From the NCBI GenBank assembly GCA_029747015.1, contig JAKOGI010000351.1, positions 614,688-678,687 of the forward strand: a DNA stretch of 64,000 nt, written 5' to 3'. Below are positions 43,113-54,482 of this stretch, piece after piece. The DNA comes from Carnegiea gigantea (Eukaryota; Streptophyta; Magnoliopsida; Caryophyllales; Cactaceae). How positions within the stretch are numbered: the stretch's first letter is position 1; each line of letters starts with the position of its first letter. Made by a program: the position numbers and the translations under genes. The notes beneath the pieces are model-generated. The model had not been told where the DNA came from and ran no database searches. It was given only the letters and a program-made list of their open reading frames with translations.

Positions 43113-44958
43113 CTGCTTTCTGTTCCCCCCTTTCCCCACTTGTTCTGTCTCTCTTCCTATCTTTTTCATTGGGGACAATGAACAGTTTAGGCATGGGGGA
43201 GTGAGCTCACGAGTGTTCGGTGGTAGTTTGTGGTTCGTGGTAGTTTGTGGTTCGTGGTGATTTGTACATACCCATCTGTATATTGCATCCCCGCATGCAT
43301 TAGCTTTCATTTCATTTTTCTATTTCTATTTCATTTCATTTTGCATGTAGGATAGCGCATATAGTTAGGTATTGCATTGTATATATATTTTTGTTTTATT
43401 TTTGTTTTATTTTCTAACCCTTGGCTTCAAGTGGACGTCTGTTGAGTGGAGCATTACAAGACTGCGAGGTAATTCTTTCAACTCTTCTCTTCATCTATCC
43501 ACTCCTGCTTAGGGTGCTTTATTGCTTTCATCTTTCCCAAAAGCAAAAAAAAAAAAAAAAAAGGTTTTGAAAACCCCTCCTATGACGATGACCGAGGCTT
43601 TGTGGATCAGTTGGTTGACTTAGTTGTGTATGCTTGTGGGTTCTTTGTGGAAAAAAAATATTTGCTTGATGATGTTGAAATTTTTGTGACCACATTGTTC
43701 AGTTCGCATTCCTGTTTGCCCTTGAAACCCCCTTATCATGAATGATTACTCCTTTCAAGTAGGATATCTTTGGGGTTGGTTGTGCTATTTGGTAGTGTGA
43801 CCCGTGAGACTTTGAGACTATAGACTAATTCATCAATTTTGTCTCATTTCTTTTTCATGTGCGTCTCTTCCATAACAACATCTCTAGAACTTGGTTGGAT
43901 TCTCTTTGAAATCGCATTTAGCATGTATACAGCAATAAAAATGATTGAGGCATTCATTTGTTTTTGAGTTACATAGCCAAACTGCCACCTGTTGTGTAAT
44001 GTTTACCCCTTGCTTACTCCTTTGAGCCTTACCTGTTTTGTTGTGAACCTTTCCCTGCTATCTTTTGGCCTAAACACATCTCCTACTTTTAAGCCAAAGC
44101 CAGTGGAGCAACACTTCACTGTTTTGCGGGTAATTTTTGGGTATTGTTGTGGTTACTTTGGCATGTAATGGGATGTATCATGGTCATCATTCGGGAAACT
44201 TGCTTATTGCTATTGTGCGTGCCAATCACTCTCTTTCTTGTTCCGTTCAAAAAAAAAAAAAAAACCAAAGCTTGTCCCAAAGAGCAAGAACACAAAAATC
44301 AGAAATAAAAGTGTTTGGCATGTTAATCTAGTGTCTTCTCGATAATCCCATGGGTTTAGAGCGTGTTTGTAATCATATTGAGAGTGCGATGTAATTTGTT
44401 TAAGTGTTGGTTGCTCACTAGCTATGGCTTTTAGCTCCACATTCCCCAAACTGTTTGTCCTTCTCTCACCTGTACCCTTAGCCCCATTTCAACCCTGCAA
44501 AGTCCTCTTGATTGTTGTTGTGTATTTTGCATTTTAGCGGTGGAGAATTGAGAATTCTACCAAGCTTATGGTAGTTTGTTTCAGTGGAAGAGAGTTGAGC
44601 GAACCTATTTATATTCTAAACACATGTGAGGGAGTGCATATACTTTGTGCCCCCCTATGAGAGTCACTACCAAGCCAACTAGCCCACTACTTGTTTAGAT
44701 GCATCATGATTGGGGAGGGAGGTGATATGGTTTGACGGTGTGTTAACTTGAACATCTTGAACATGTGGTCCTCCAATGATTTGAACTGAATCTTGCAAAT
44801 TGTATTTATGCCTCAAATTATTCCATTGGTTGTGTGCAACTGTGTTTGATTCGACTGATCCCCGATTGACCTTGCCTGAGGAGGCGAGTTGCTAGAGGTT
44901 ATCGATCCCCTTTTTTGTTCATTCATGTTCTAGCTTTGCTTGGGGACAAGCAAGAGAC
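43113..44958 (+). other. Non-coding 3' region of Athila element
   Basis: No ORF is supported. A PPT-like motif (GGGGACAATG...GGCATGGGGGAGTG) lies at 43171-43203. A poly-A run lies at 43543-43562 and another at 44249-44264. The segment around 44041-44130 is recognisably homologous, inverted, to 56880-57000 in the older element, showing that this region is conserved between Athila lineages. Confidence 0.6.
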
Positions 44959-44972
44959 AAGCACGGGGGAGT
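44959..44972 (+). other. Polypurine tract of Athila element
   Basis: AAGCACGGGGGAGT lies directly before the 3' LTR (TGATAAACC) and follows GGGGACAAGCAAGAGAC. It is the expected primer for plus-strand synthesis. Confidence 0.8.
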
Positions 44973-46255
44973 TGATAAACCTCTATTTTACACACTTTTA
45001 GGCATGGTTTTTACCACTTAACTCGGCAGTTTCTGGTATAATTTCGTGAGTTTAGAGGTCGATTATTCATTGTTTATCTCAAATCCACCTAAACGTTGTG
45101 TTTTCGTGTTTACAGGAATCTGACTTGAATAAATGAGGAAAACAAGCCAATGCCGCGCTAAATTGGAGCAAAAAGGAACAATCTTGAGCTAAAGTAGGCG
45201 GCACGGTGATTTCAGGCCAGGTGGCACGAGCGTGCCATCCAAAGAAGCGAAGAAACAAAAGTCAGAAAAGTGGCACGGGTCTGGTGGCATGACCGTGCCA
45301 CTTTAGTTTCTCTCGTTTTATCGATTTGCGTGCGTTGTAATCGGCAGTGTTTGGAATCTAATTTCTTCTCCTCTCTCGAGATAGGCGACTTCTAGAGTTC
45401 TTAGGTTTACTTTTTGTTGTTATTGAATTCAAAGCTTTGGATTGGATTCCGTTTACGCCTTCGAAAGATTATCGCAGCAAATTATTCATAGTACACTTTT
45501 CTACCCTTTCTCTTACGTTTTAATTCAAGTTTCGCACTCCTTGGCATGTTATTGTTATTGATTGAAGTTGTGATTTTGATTAGAACAATGTTTAGCGGCT
45601 AAGTTTCTTAATCTTGGATTGGGTGTAGCCCTTATGATGTGATTTTGATTGTCATTTCTAGGTTTTTGTGAATTTATGCCTGAAGTATAATTGATTTCTC
45701 ACTTAGCATGCCAGGTGTTCGATGAATTGCCTGAGAGGGTTAAATTCATGTTCTTAACTAGGATTTAGGAGACTAACGAAAGTTAGGTCCTTTACTTAGA
45801 GTAGCTTTGTGAGCGGTTGAATTACTTGACACGAAAGTAGTTGGGGTTTTAATCGGGAATTAAAATTACACGATCTTGTGGTCTTGAGATTCTAGTTTCA
45901 TGAAAATAGATAACTAGAGTAACCTGACCAGTCTAATGACCTTTGAAAGAAGGCGTAGATGCTTTTAATTGGTAATCATCCCATTTCAATTATCTTGCGG
46001 GCAGATTCGCATAACCTAGTTTTCTTTTTAAGGAACATCATAGTGTGGTGAACCCCAATCCAGGATTCTCTTCATAATTGATTTAGACCCAATAGAAATA
46101 GAATCAGCTAAGCTCACTCCATTAGACTTAAGCCTAGATTAAGTGTTAAAGGTTGATTCGGTGCTTGAAACCAAGTTCCATGCGGATACGACCCGTACTT
46201 GCCTTTGCTGGCTACAACCGGCACCGTGCACTTGCGGTACATTTTTAACACAATA
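44973..46255 (+). repeat. 3' LTR of Athila element
   Basis: 1283 bp, about 98.5 percent identical to the 5' LTR by eye. It differs mainly by scattered transitions and by loss of about 9-10 bp in the second GGCACG inverted repeat (near 45275). CTAAA follows at 46256-46260. Confidence 0.9.
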
Positions 46256-46900
46256 CTAAACAACAGTGATTAACGTCTTTGAAGATGTCGTCCATTCTTC
46301 TTTGGAAAATTTGAGGTGCATTCTTTAGGGCAAATGGCATTACTATAGTCATAATGTCCTCGAAAGGCACTAAAAGTAGTTAAATGAATGTTTTCTTCAT
46401 CTATTTTAATTTGCCAGTATCCACATTTACAATCCATTTTTGAGAACCAAGAGGCTCCTTAAATTCTATTAGAAAGGACTATTTTGTTAGGATTATGATA
46501 ACCATCAAAGATAGTATTATCATTAAGCTTTTTATAATTGATTACCATTCTTGCTTTTCTTCTTTTTTCTTAAGCATGATTTCTTACCATGAAGGTAGGA
46601 CTAGTGTGAGGACTCTTGCTATTCATGATTAATCCTTTATCTAGAAGTTCTCTTATTTGTTTATCAAATTCTTGGATATCCTGTTGTGTATATACTATTT
46701 CTTTGACTCGAATAATAGTATTGGGATTTAACAAAGTGATTTTTACAAATGTCTTATCTTTATCCCAAAATTTTAGAGGATTATCACAGTACTTTGTATA
46801 ATTTTTCTTGTTGTTCGATAATATGCTCTTTAATAGATAATTCAAATAATGAGATTGTTAGTACTACATCACATTATGTAGGCCTTAACTTTTCACCATG
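46256..46900 (-). pseudogene. Viral reverse transcriptase, N-terminal part
   Basis: An ORF at 46570-46845 shows the RT entry region (QQDIQEFDKQIRELLDKG, SKSPHTSPTFMV). The strand then continues in broken frames through a fingers/palm block ending in a MPFALKNAPQIFQRRM-type motif about 46300-46345. The Athila element interrupts the sequence just before the active-site box. RT length is close to complete if both halves are counted, but neither is functional. Confidence 0.78.
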
Positions 46901-47002
46901 CTGGTTAAGAATAAACTCAATTTTCTGATGAGTGTAAGCTTTACTTAATATTTCAATAGAAATTGAGTGATCATTAATTGTAAATATTATCTAGTTTATA
47001 GT

Positions 47003-47359
47003 CTATATGCAAGGGGGATATAATCTCAGAAAATTATTTCCAATAACCATATCATAAGAGGGATGATCAGTAGCCCCTAGAACTGGTATAATGCATTGAA
47101 CTCCTCCTAATTCTATAGATAACCCTTCAATAGCTTCATTGTGGCTCATAATGCTATTATCGGTTTTCCTTACTTGTAAAGGATTTTTGGCTCTTTTCCA
47201 CATAAATTCTAGAAATAACAATCTCTTTCCAAAGCAGACAGAACAACCGCTATCTATATAGGCACACAACTCGTATTTATTATATCCCTCTAAACATACA
47301 TTTATTAGGATATAAATGCTGTTAAGGTTTGTATTGGTAACTTCATAGCATATTTCCAT
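47003..47359 (-). pseudogene. Viral aspartic protease fragment
   Basis: A 118-codon minus ORF with the retropepsin active-site loop AYIDSGCSVC (about residues 33-42) and a second conserved block MVIGNNFLRLYPP near the end. IDSGCSVC-type loops are characteristic of caulimovirid proteases. It lies upstream of RT as expected. The ATG at 47359 may be internal to a longer polyprotein. Confidence 0.75.
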
Positions 47360-47965
47360 TGTTATATTTTGACTAATTCATCTTCATAGATCGGCTCACT
47401 AATAGTTCTTGTGTTGTACCAAATGACTTTTTTTATCTAAGCTCATACTTTTGTCTACATTGTGTCTTGTGGGTTTAAAACTCATTCTACTTATTTCACT
47501 GGTCATACTAATTATATCATCTTCTTTAAGCCCTTCTTTAGCCGAAGAAGATCCTTTTTCTCATTCTGACCTTGCACTCATACTTCTTAATAATTGGAGT
47601 TTAATGGTAATTTTATCATTCTCATCAATTTTTATCACATTTTTCTTATTGATTTTTATAGTGTTGGCTAATCTAGATATCCATGAATGATCAATCTGTA
47701 TCTTCTAAGGATTTAATTTAATCATCTGGATCTTCTGCATAGAGGTAGGACTTTCAAAATTTTCTACCTCTATCATTGTTACCTTAGTTTTTGGATCTAT
47801 AGTATTATCTAATTTGTAAATTATTTTTCAAAATATCCTCAGTGGATATCCTTCTCTTTTCATGTCCATCCGAACTATTTTTATCTTAAGGGATAGGAAG
47901 GTTTTAGCAAATTCATCCTTTAAGTTTACATAATATCTAGTCAATAATTGAATCCTACTGATCCA
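47360..47965 (-). pseudogene. Degenerate viral segment between movement protein and protease
   Basis: All minus-strand frames are broken by stops, yet short stretches still look like viral coding sequence of Lys/Ile-rich composition. No domain is identified here. The plus-strand ORF at 47451-47690 is a hydrophobic shadow of this AT-rich sequence. Confidence 0.45.
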
Positions 47966-48271
47966 TTATATAAATTGGTCTTTATCCCTGTGATAATTTT
48001 GATTATTAAATTTGGTATCTCTAATATCATAAATCAAAGTATAAAGAAAAATGTCTTTGCCATAATGCTGTGATGGAGTGATTTGAACTTGGACACTTCT
48101 AACATGGATACACCTGTACTTTCTACCTTTGTTATACCTGAGGATGTTTTCACAGTCAATCAAATTAACTTCTCTCACATCATACTCACAGTCTTTTATC
48201 TCTAAATCTCCTTCTATCATTTCACGTACGTACTTACTCTTCAATTGAGAGATGAATTTTTTATAGGTCAT
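47966..48271 (-). pseudogene. Viral movement-protein fragment (30K-like)
   Basis: A 101-codon minus ORF containing YRCIHVRSVQVQITPSQHYG followed by DIFLYTLIYDIRDTKF. This matches the core of 30K-superfamily movement proteins of caulimovirids (a hydrophobic IHVGSV.V.I.P block, then a short D-R/D motif). It would make cell-to-cell tubules in a virus. The downstream half lies in the degenerate segment 47360-47965. Confidence 0.6.
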
Positions 48272-49858
48272 GTCTTTTTGAATTATGGGATGGACACAAT
48301 CTCCTTTGACTTCTTTGTTCTCATTGTCTACAACGAACTCGTCTCCTTAAAGATCGCCAAGACTAATCGAGATACTTTCCATCATATGGCTAGTTTCTTC
48401 ATAATCACTTTATTCATATTCATTGTCCAATATAATTTCAACAATTCCTTTGCTGTTATTTAGGGCTAGGCCTAATGCCTCATCATCACTAAGGTCAACA
48501 TAATCTAGACTGCCCAAGGTTTCAATAAGCTTATTATTCTTCCTATTTTGGACTTATTAACATAATGTACTACCGCTCTATATGCCCAACATTTGCAATT
48601 GTTTTTCTCTACATGACAATAAACTGCTTTTCTAAAAAAATTTCATCTTTTAGGACTTGGTTTGCTGTAATATTTTCTTCTATATTTCTCTCCTCTTTGT
48701 TTATTAAAGCTCTGTTTCTTATAAAATTTTCTTTTTCTTCTCCTTTCAGATACCTTTTCCCATTGATGAGGTGAATCCCATCAAGTTAAAAATTGTTTCT
48801 TAATTTTCTTTTACTTTTGGAGACCAAGACACTGATCATTGATCCATTTTCTTAAATAAGATATTTTTGAACCAAGGATATCAATGACATCTGTTCTTTC
48901 AAACATGCAATATATTATTCATTAATTATGGAATTTATCAGACATGATAATTTGTCATAGAACAACCAAGATTTGTTTTATTATGCCTAATTTTGTAATA
49001 ATATTGACTAAACTCAGCATTGTAATTCTTCGGATACTTTATATCCCATAACTCTACATTATTAATCTTTCTTTGTCATTCTCTTGCTTTTTCTTCAAAA
49101 TCAAATTTAGCTCTAATAAACTCAGTTTTGATTAACTTACATAAATTTTTGTACGTTGCAGCTGGTGTTTCCGTCATTCTTAATGTATTTTTGTCGTCTT
49201 CATTTAATGAATTATATTAGTTACAGTACCAGAGAAATTATGCTCATGTAGTTTAGGAAATTTGCAGTAGTCTATGTAGTATTTAGGTTTAAGATACTAT
49301 TTATGCCTCTTTTTCAATATTTCTTCTCTATAACAAGCTCCATTTATATTTAAGATGTATCATGTTTGACTAATTGGAGTAGAGCCAATATCTTCATACG
49401 TTGTAGTTTTTCTTGGAATAAACCCAAAGAAAAAATTAATTGTATGTCCCGCTGACACGTACCTAGGTCTCATGAAATGAGTATTTCTTCTAGAAGGTTC
49501 ACCAAATTCTTCAAGTTTAGAAACAATATTGTTAACCAGATTGGTCTCTATTTCACCCTAGTCAAGTTCTTCTCCAATTTCATTAATCTCATCTTCAACA
49601 GCTATTTTACCACATTTTTTTATCCAGTTTTCTTCAATTTCTTCTGAAGGTACAACATTAAGATCTTCTAGCTTGATTAGGTTCATCTGCTAATATATTT
49701 CTTCTTCTAATTGGATATTATTCGTCTCTTCATTATCATTAGATAATACTTCCTGTTTATCAATAATTACGCTCATAATGTTGTTTAATTCTTCGAATTT
49801 TGTTCTTTTTCAAACATACTCTGTGGTTCTTCTAGATTATACTGCTTGTTTCCAATAA
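48272..49858 (-). pseudogene. Degenerate viral 5' coding region, probably coat protein
   Basis: Minus-strand frames are interrupted repeatedly, but three stretches keep coding character: an acidic segment near 49550-49760 (EEIEENWIKKCGKI), a middle block near 49300-49500, and a Cys-rich patch near 48560-48630 that could be a damaged zinc knuckle of a coat protein. The assignment is by position (between PBS and movement protein) and composition only. Confidence 0.4.
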
Positions 49859-49870
49859 GCTCTGATACCA
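49859..49870 (-). other. Viral primer binding site (initiator-Met tRNA)
   Basis: TGGTATCAGAGC on the minus strand matches the 12-nt initiator-methionine tRNA primer site used by Caulimoviridae (and Copia elements). Its position upstream of the coding region marks the conventional start of the viral genome map. Confidence 0.8.
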
Positions 49871-50149
49871 TTTAGAAGAGGGCTTCGAGTAGTACCTATG
49901 AGCAGAAAACCACACGCACAAAATTAAATTTTTTGAAATAAGTTTTTAAGGATTGAGGTTAAAAATGTAAATTTTAGAAACTTAGGGTGCTTTTTGCAAT
50001 TTAAAAAGTCAACTTTCGTTACTTTTGGTTCCGAAAAATATTTGCCCAAACTTGGATGGGCTCAAAATATTTACCCAAAATTATCAGGTCACAAAAATAT
50101 TAGCCTATACCTCGATGGACCGTGATGCAGTTTACCTTACATCACAACA
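49871..50149. other. Junction region right of the pararetrovirus
   Basis: It may contain the end of the viral leader. Three similar ATATT-(T/A)GCC phrases at about 50035-50115 look like a small imperfect repeat. No gene is supported and no clear host/virus junction was found. Confidence 0.35.
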
Positions 50150-52570
50150 AAGAAGACAAATAATCAATGTCCAATTGCCAACAAGTAGCACAAGTAGTCA
50201 TCTTCGGAATTAAATCAATCGCAATAGCCACTTGTGTGTGCCCTTGTAGTGTCATCAAATGAAAACAAATCCTATCCTTCATGATATATCATCAAATCAT
50301 CTTCATCACTATCCCGACGAACACTACCTTGAGCCCTACCACTACCATCATTATCATTGACATCCGCTTGCAAGATTCAAAAGTAAGGTAAGTTAGTAAT
50401 TCACGAAGTTTAGAAAGTTGTTCATGTCCAGTGAAATTATATATTACATACCAACTCTAGGTTCATTAGGATTTTGATTGGCTTGTTCATTATGAAGCAT
50501 TTTGTCCATCTTACCATAATCTAACTCACTTTCCAGTTCATCCTCAACCTCTCGAAAATCAGTTCTCTCTATGCAATCAATATCAACTAGTCATATGGCC
50601 TTTTCTTGTTCTAAAGCCTACAATCATGTGGAAAGGAACATTATAAACATTATATACAAAAGCTATAATAACCATTATAAGAAAAAAGAAGTTAACTTAC
50701 CTATTCTTCAATCGGAGACTGTAATGCACATAGACAAGATCATTCTTCTTGTCATGCTCTAACCTGTTTCTGTTCTTCGTGTGGGTGCGCTCAAATATAC
50801 TCCAATTCTCCTCATATCTTGAAAATGATGTGGTTTAGCTAAGAAGTTTTATGGCTAATTTTCTGAGATTTGGATAATCATGTCCAATTGTTCTCTACCA
50901 CTCATCTATATAAAAATCACAAAACAAATAAAGACTAGTGAATAAAAAAAATAGATACTTAAAATTAGATTATCTCAAAATTTATTAGTAGCATACCTAA
51001 GCGAGTAGTCTTGATACTAGTCAAAGCTGATTACCTTCCAATCCCTTGTCATGATCATAGAGGATTCTAGTCTCATCGACGAGCTTAGAACTACTTATCC
51101 CATCAAGTAAACCAACCATAACCTCAAGTTTTTAGCAAAAGCTACTATGATCTTATTGAAATGTAGGGTTCAATCAATAGGTCACGACATGTATACTTTT
51201 GCACAACTGATTATCTCATCTATCCTTAACAATTCAAGTGTAACGTCCGTACAACTTCTTCTAGTTCTTAAATATTTCCTTAATTTCTTCTTGCTCTATA
51301 CAGACCCTCATAAACATAGCCTAAAGCCAGCTTGTCATTATAATTAACAATATGAAGCAATCTTATAAGATGACCAACAATTTGCACAATCACTAAACAA
51401 TCATTTCAAAACCTAGAATTTAGAATGATTTCCTTTACTGCTTTGCCTTTTGTTAACCTAGCAGGTCTCCACACTTGAAATTCAAAACTAGTTACCATAC
51501 CTTGCAAATCTAGCATATGGTCATGAAGACTTTTCAAAGCAATGAATGTGGTGGCAAGCCTTGTTTCTCCGGGATGTAGTATTTCTATCCATCCAGACCT
51601 CTTTCTTAACCAAGCCAATGGTCATATGTGATTATACAAAAACTTCATCACTTGGGATCCATGTTGTACTAGATCAACAACATGAGGCATTTTAGAAATA
51701 TCTTGCATGATCAAGTTCAAATAATGGACAACATATGGAGACCAACAAATATTTCCATGTTTCTCATTCAATAACCACCCAATAGTTTTAAAATTACTCC
51801 TATTATTAATAACAAGATGTATAGCATTTTGAGCTCCAACCATATAAACTATTTTAGAAAATAGACTACAAAGAAGTTAAGCATCAATCACAATAGCAAA
51901 AGCATCAATAGATTTAATGAAAATAATTCCTTTATAGCAACAAATAAGAAAATTGATCAAACTTCTATTTCTACCATCAACCCATCCATCACCCATGATA
52001 GTCTATCCAGTATCATTTTAGGCACTTCTATAAGAGTCAATTGGCAACTTAACTTCATTTTTCACATCTGCTAGAAGTTTGGCTCTCAAAGCATCGTAAC
52101 TAAGACCCTTGTATCCAAACCAATTAAGGTTATGGCATCAATCATTTCGTGATAGTAAATAGAATAAGCATAATTCAATGGAATGCAAAATTGTAAAACT
52201 ACTGAGCCACACATAAATTAACTTGCCTTCATTTTCCAGGACTTTGCAATGTTGCCTTGATTAAAGCTTGGGCCCCATAAGCAGCCTCTTGAAGAAACTA
52301 GGAACTGATTCCTGAAGTTGCTTTCCTTTTGCCTAATGAACTTATGGCATTGATGCTACCACCCTCATTAATTGAAACTATGCTCATTGTACTTTTGAAA
52401 TTCTTGCTCAAGACTAGAAGATCTAAAAAGGTTCCATTCTTCACTATCCATTCGTCACTTTAATTTTTCTGGGCCAATCGTTTTCAAATATTCATTCATT
52501 CAAATGTAAATAAGTAACCTCTTCCCATCACTAGATTGCGCCATTACAACAAGTGATCATGTCAAATGAG
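50150..52570 (-). pseudogene. Degenerate hAT transposase gene
   Basis: Read on the minus strand: a diverged N-terminal region near 52400-52560, a central transposase part (51843-51622, WLLNEKHGNICWSPYVVHYL; 51618-51406, ETRLATTFIALKSLHDHM) and a hAT C-terminal dimerisation-like block near 50720-50910 (ENWSIFERTHTKNRNRLEH, YVHYSLRL). Acidic Asp-rich sequence follows near 50290-50340. The order is that of plant hAT proteins with a DUF659 domain. Stops and shifts occur throughout, so it is inactive. Terminal inverted repeats were not identified. Confidence 0.75.
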
Positions 52571-53499
52571 CTTATTAATAAATTTATTGAGGATTAATAG
52601 TTGATGAATCTAAAGTTGGAATAAATGGGCTTGAACTAGATTCCATGCTTTTGTACAGGTGAAGTGATACATATTTACATGAGTATTAAAATTATTAACC
52701 AAACCAACTTGCAGTCTTGACTTACTGAATCACACAAACACATCCACATGCTAATTAATCAACCATTCAACCACCTTCACACAGCAACAGTGCCACACCA
52801 TAGATTTAAATGTCTATCAGCTCTTAGTCAACATATGTTAGTGAAAGATAGCTAAAAAGCAAACAATCAAATGAAGCCAAGCTAATTGAAATAACTAATT
52901 GAAATTTAAAGTATAAACTAGAAATGCATTAACAAAACTCACCAAAATAGTGGGTAATGGAGAGTGGGTGGCTAGGCGCATGACATTGGAACTTTAGCCG
53001 AATGCAGCAGAGGGGAGAGGAGATATAGTGTGAGCTTGGGGCTTCGAGCTACAGAGAGAGAGAGAGAGAAAGAAAGAGAGAGAGAGAGAGAGAGAGGGAG
53101 AAATTGCCTAGTCTATCTCCAGTCTAAGAATGCCACACTCAAGAGCTTTGTTTAGGAGAGGCATGACGAGCTCCGTGGGATGATTACCTCCCAACACCAG
53201 TAATTCCAAGACTTTAGAGCCTGTGCTAGGGACTTGGCGAGATTGGCATATCTCCCAAGATCGACCTCACCCTCCCACTCTTTCTCTTTTCCAGTGCTTC
53301 TTGTGTTTTGCCATCCCTACCTGTTTTTATATGCTTGCATTGACGATAATGTTTTGTCTAAGCATAAGAGAGTACAAATAATATTAAATTAAACCCAAAC
53401 AAGACCAAAAAAAAAATTTGATAAATTATGAACCAATATCATTGTTTGGCTAGCAAATCCTTAGACTAAAAGGAAATACTCACTCATGATTGTTTTAAC
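52571..53499. other. Intergenic DNA with a GA microsatellite
   Basis: No gene is supported. An imperfect (GA)n run is at 53052-53097. The sequence may include the rest of the hAT element left of its transposase and flanking DNA of the old Athila LTR, but I could not place either boundary. Confidence 0.4.
53052..53097. repeat. (GA)n microsatellite
   Basis: About 46 bp of GA repeats interrupted by AAAGAAAG. Confidence 0.9.
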
Positions 53500-54108
53500 A
53501 AAATCAAAGAAATTTAAACCAAACACGAATCAAACTAAAACAAATTTGAAAGGAGTTCAATTAGTTAAGAGAGGGAGACTGCTCATCAACAAGGGATAAT
53601 CCTCAAGTGATACTACAATCTTTATGGCTATAACTTGCAAATCCTTCCCGTGAATCTTCTTTTGCTCCAAGTGATTGGTAAAATGGATGGATTTAGGGTA
53701 AGGTGTGAGACAGAATGGAAGAGATGCCCTTTTCAAGCAGCAAGGAAGCCTTCATACAACATAACTCATGCATTCTCAGCCACAAATTTGAAGGGAAAAT
53801 GAAAAGTCACATAAGTTTCAGGCCACTATGGTCTATGGACGCCACCACAGTCATACTGTTGCGGCCTCTGCATCGATTTTTTTCTGCTTTGCTTTATACC
53901 ATGAGCATATAAAACTATAGGCCTCCATGCTGAGTTAAAGAGCATCATTTGTAGGGTCAACACCAGGTCAAAAGGTCTTAAGAATTTGGAAAACATATCA
54001 ATACACATACCAAGCAGAAAACAAAAATAGAGGTGCAAATTAATCATAAAAGCATGCGATTCCCTAAGAAATACTTGCAAATAACCCTAAAATTTTAAGC
54101 GCTTATCA
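53500..54108 (-). repeat. 3' LTR of old outer Athila-like element (left end approximate)
   Basis: On the minus strand it starts TGATAAGCGC directly after a PPT-like sequence, parallel to TGATAAACC of the intact Athila. Inside, GCAGAGGCCGCAACAG and GTGGTGGCGTCCATAG recall Athila LTR sequence. The far end and a partner LTR (beyond the window) were not found, so 53500 is only a guess. Confidence 0.45.
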
Positions 54109-54124
54109 AGCATCCCCATGCTTA
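54109..54124 (-). other. Decayed PPT of outer Athila-like element
   Basis: The minus strand reads TAAGCATGGGGATGCT just before TGATAAGC, and GAAGACAAGCAATAG lies upstream. This parallels GGGGACAAG...AAGCACGGGGGAGT of the intact copy. Confidence 0.5.
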
Positions 54125-54482
54125 ACTATTGCTTGTCTTCAAGCAATTATTAGAGAAAAAAGAAAAGGGAAAAACTTTATATGTAACCTCCTCAAAAAAA
54201 CATTAGTAGCACCCTCAATGGCAAGCGCGACCAAAAGTTTAGCCTAACTGTGATCAAAATGTTTAGAACATAGACAAGAGCATGAAGCTTTCAAATGATC
54301 CCTAAAACTTTATTCACAATTGGGCATGTTGAAGGGCCAAATCAAACCAAACGGATCTACCTGGTCTAGAAATTTCATCATTAGAGGGTAATTTTTTTTA
54401 AGAATTTTTTAAAAATGTGATCCTATATAAAATTAGTCCTTAGATGCAAAACTAACCCTAAGTGCTTCTACTAACCTAATGT
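54125..54482 (-). other. 3' region of outer Athila-like element
   Basis: Non-coding on the minus strand, with a GGTTTGATTTGG / GAGG...TAC order reminiscent of 44720-44940. It is separated from its own pol (61800-63540) by the inserted LTR element. Confidence 0.4.

Larger units (their letters stand above)
33786..46255 (+). mobile_element. Athila-type Ty3/gypsy LTR retrotransposon, complete but decayed
   Basis: 12,470 bp with 5-bp target duplications CTAAA (33781-33785, 46256-46260). Order: 5' LTR, PBS, gag, protease, RT, RNase H, integrase, a hairpin-rich spacer, an extra ORF, a 1.8-kb non-coding region, PPT, 3' LTR. The 5' LTR-PBS spacing, PBS sequence and the extra ORF after integrase are Athila features. 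LTRs differ at about 19 positions plus one short deletion over about 1.28 kb by eye (about 1.5 percent). Gag-pol carries four stops and at least four frameshifts, so it cannot move on its own. Confidence 0.93.
46256..49870 (-). pseudogene. Endogenous pararetrovirus (Caulimoviridae), 5' half
   Basis: Read on the minus strand from the primer site at 49870: a degenerate coat-like region, movement protein, protease, then the N-terminal part of RT up to the Athila insertion at 46256. Order coat, movement, protease, RT, transactivator-like ORF is that of cavemoviruses/solendoviruses rather than badnaviruses or florendoviruses, though decay makes this tentative. Stops and shifts are frequent. Confidence 0.7.
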
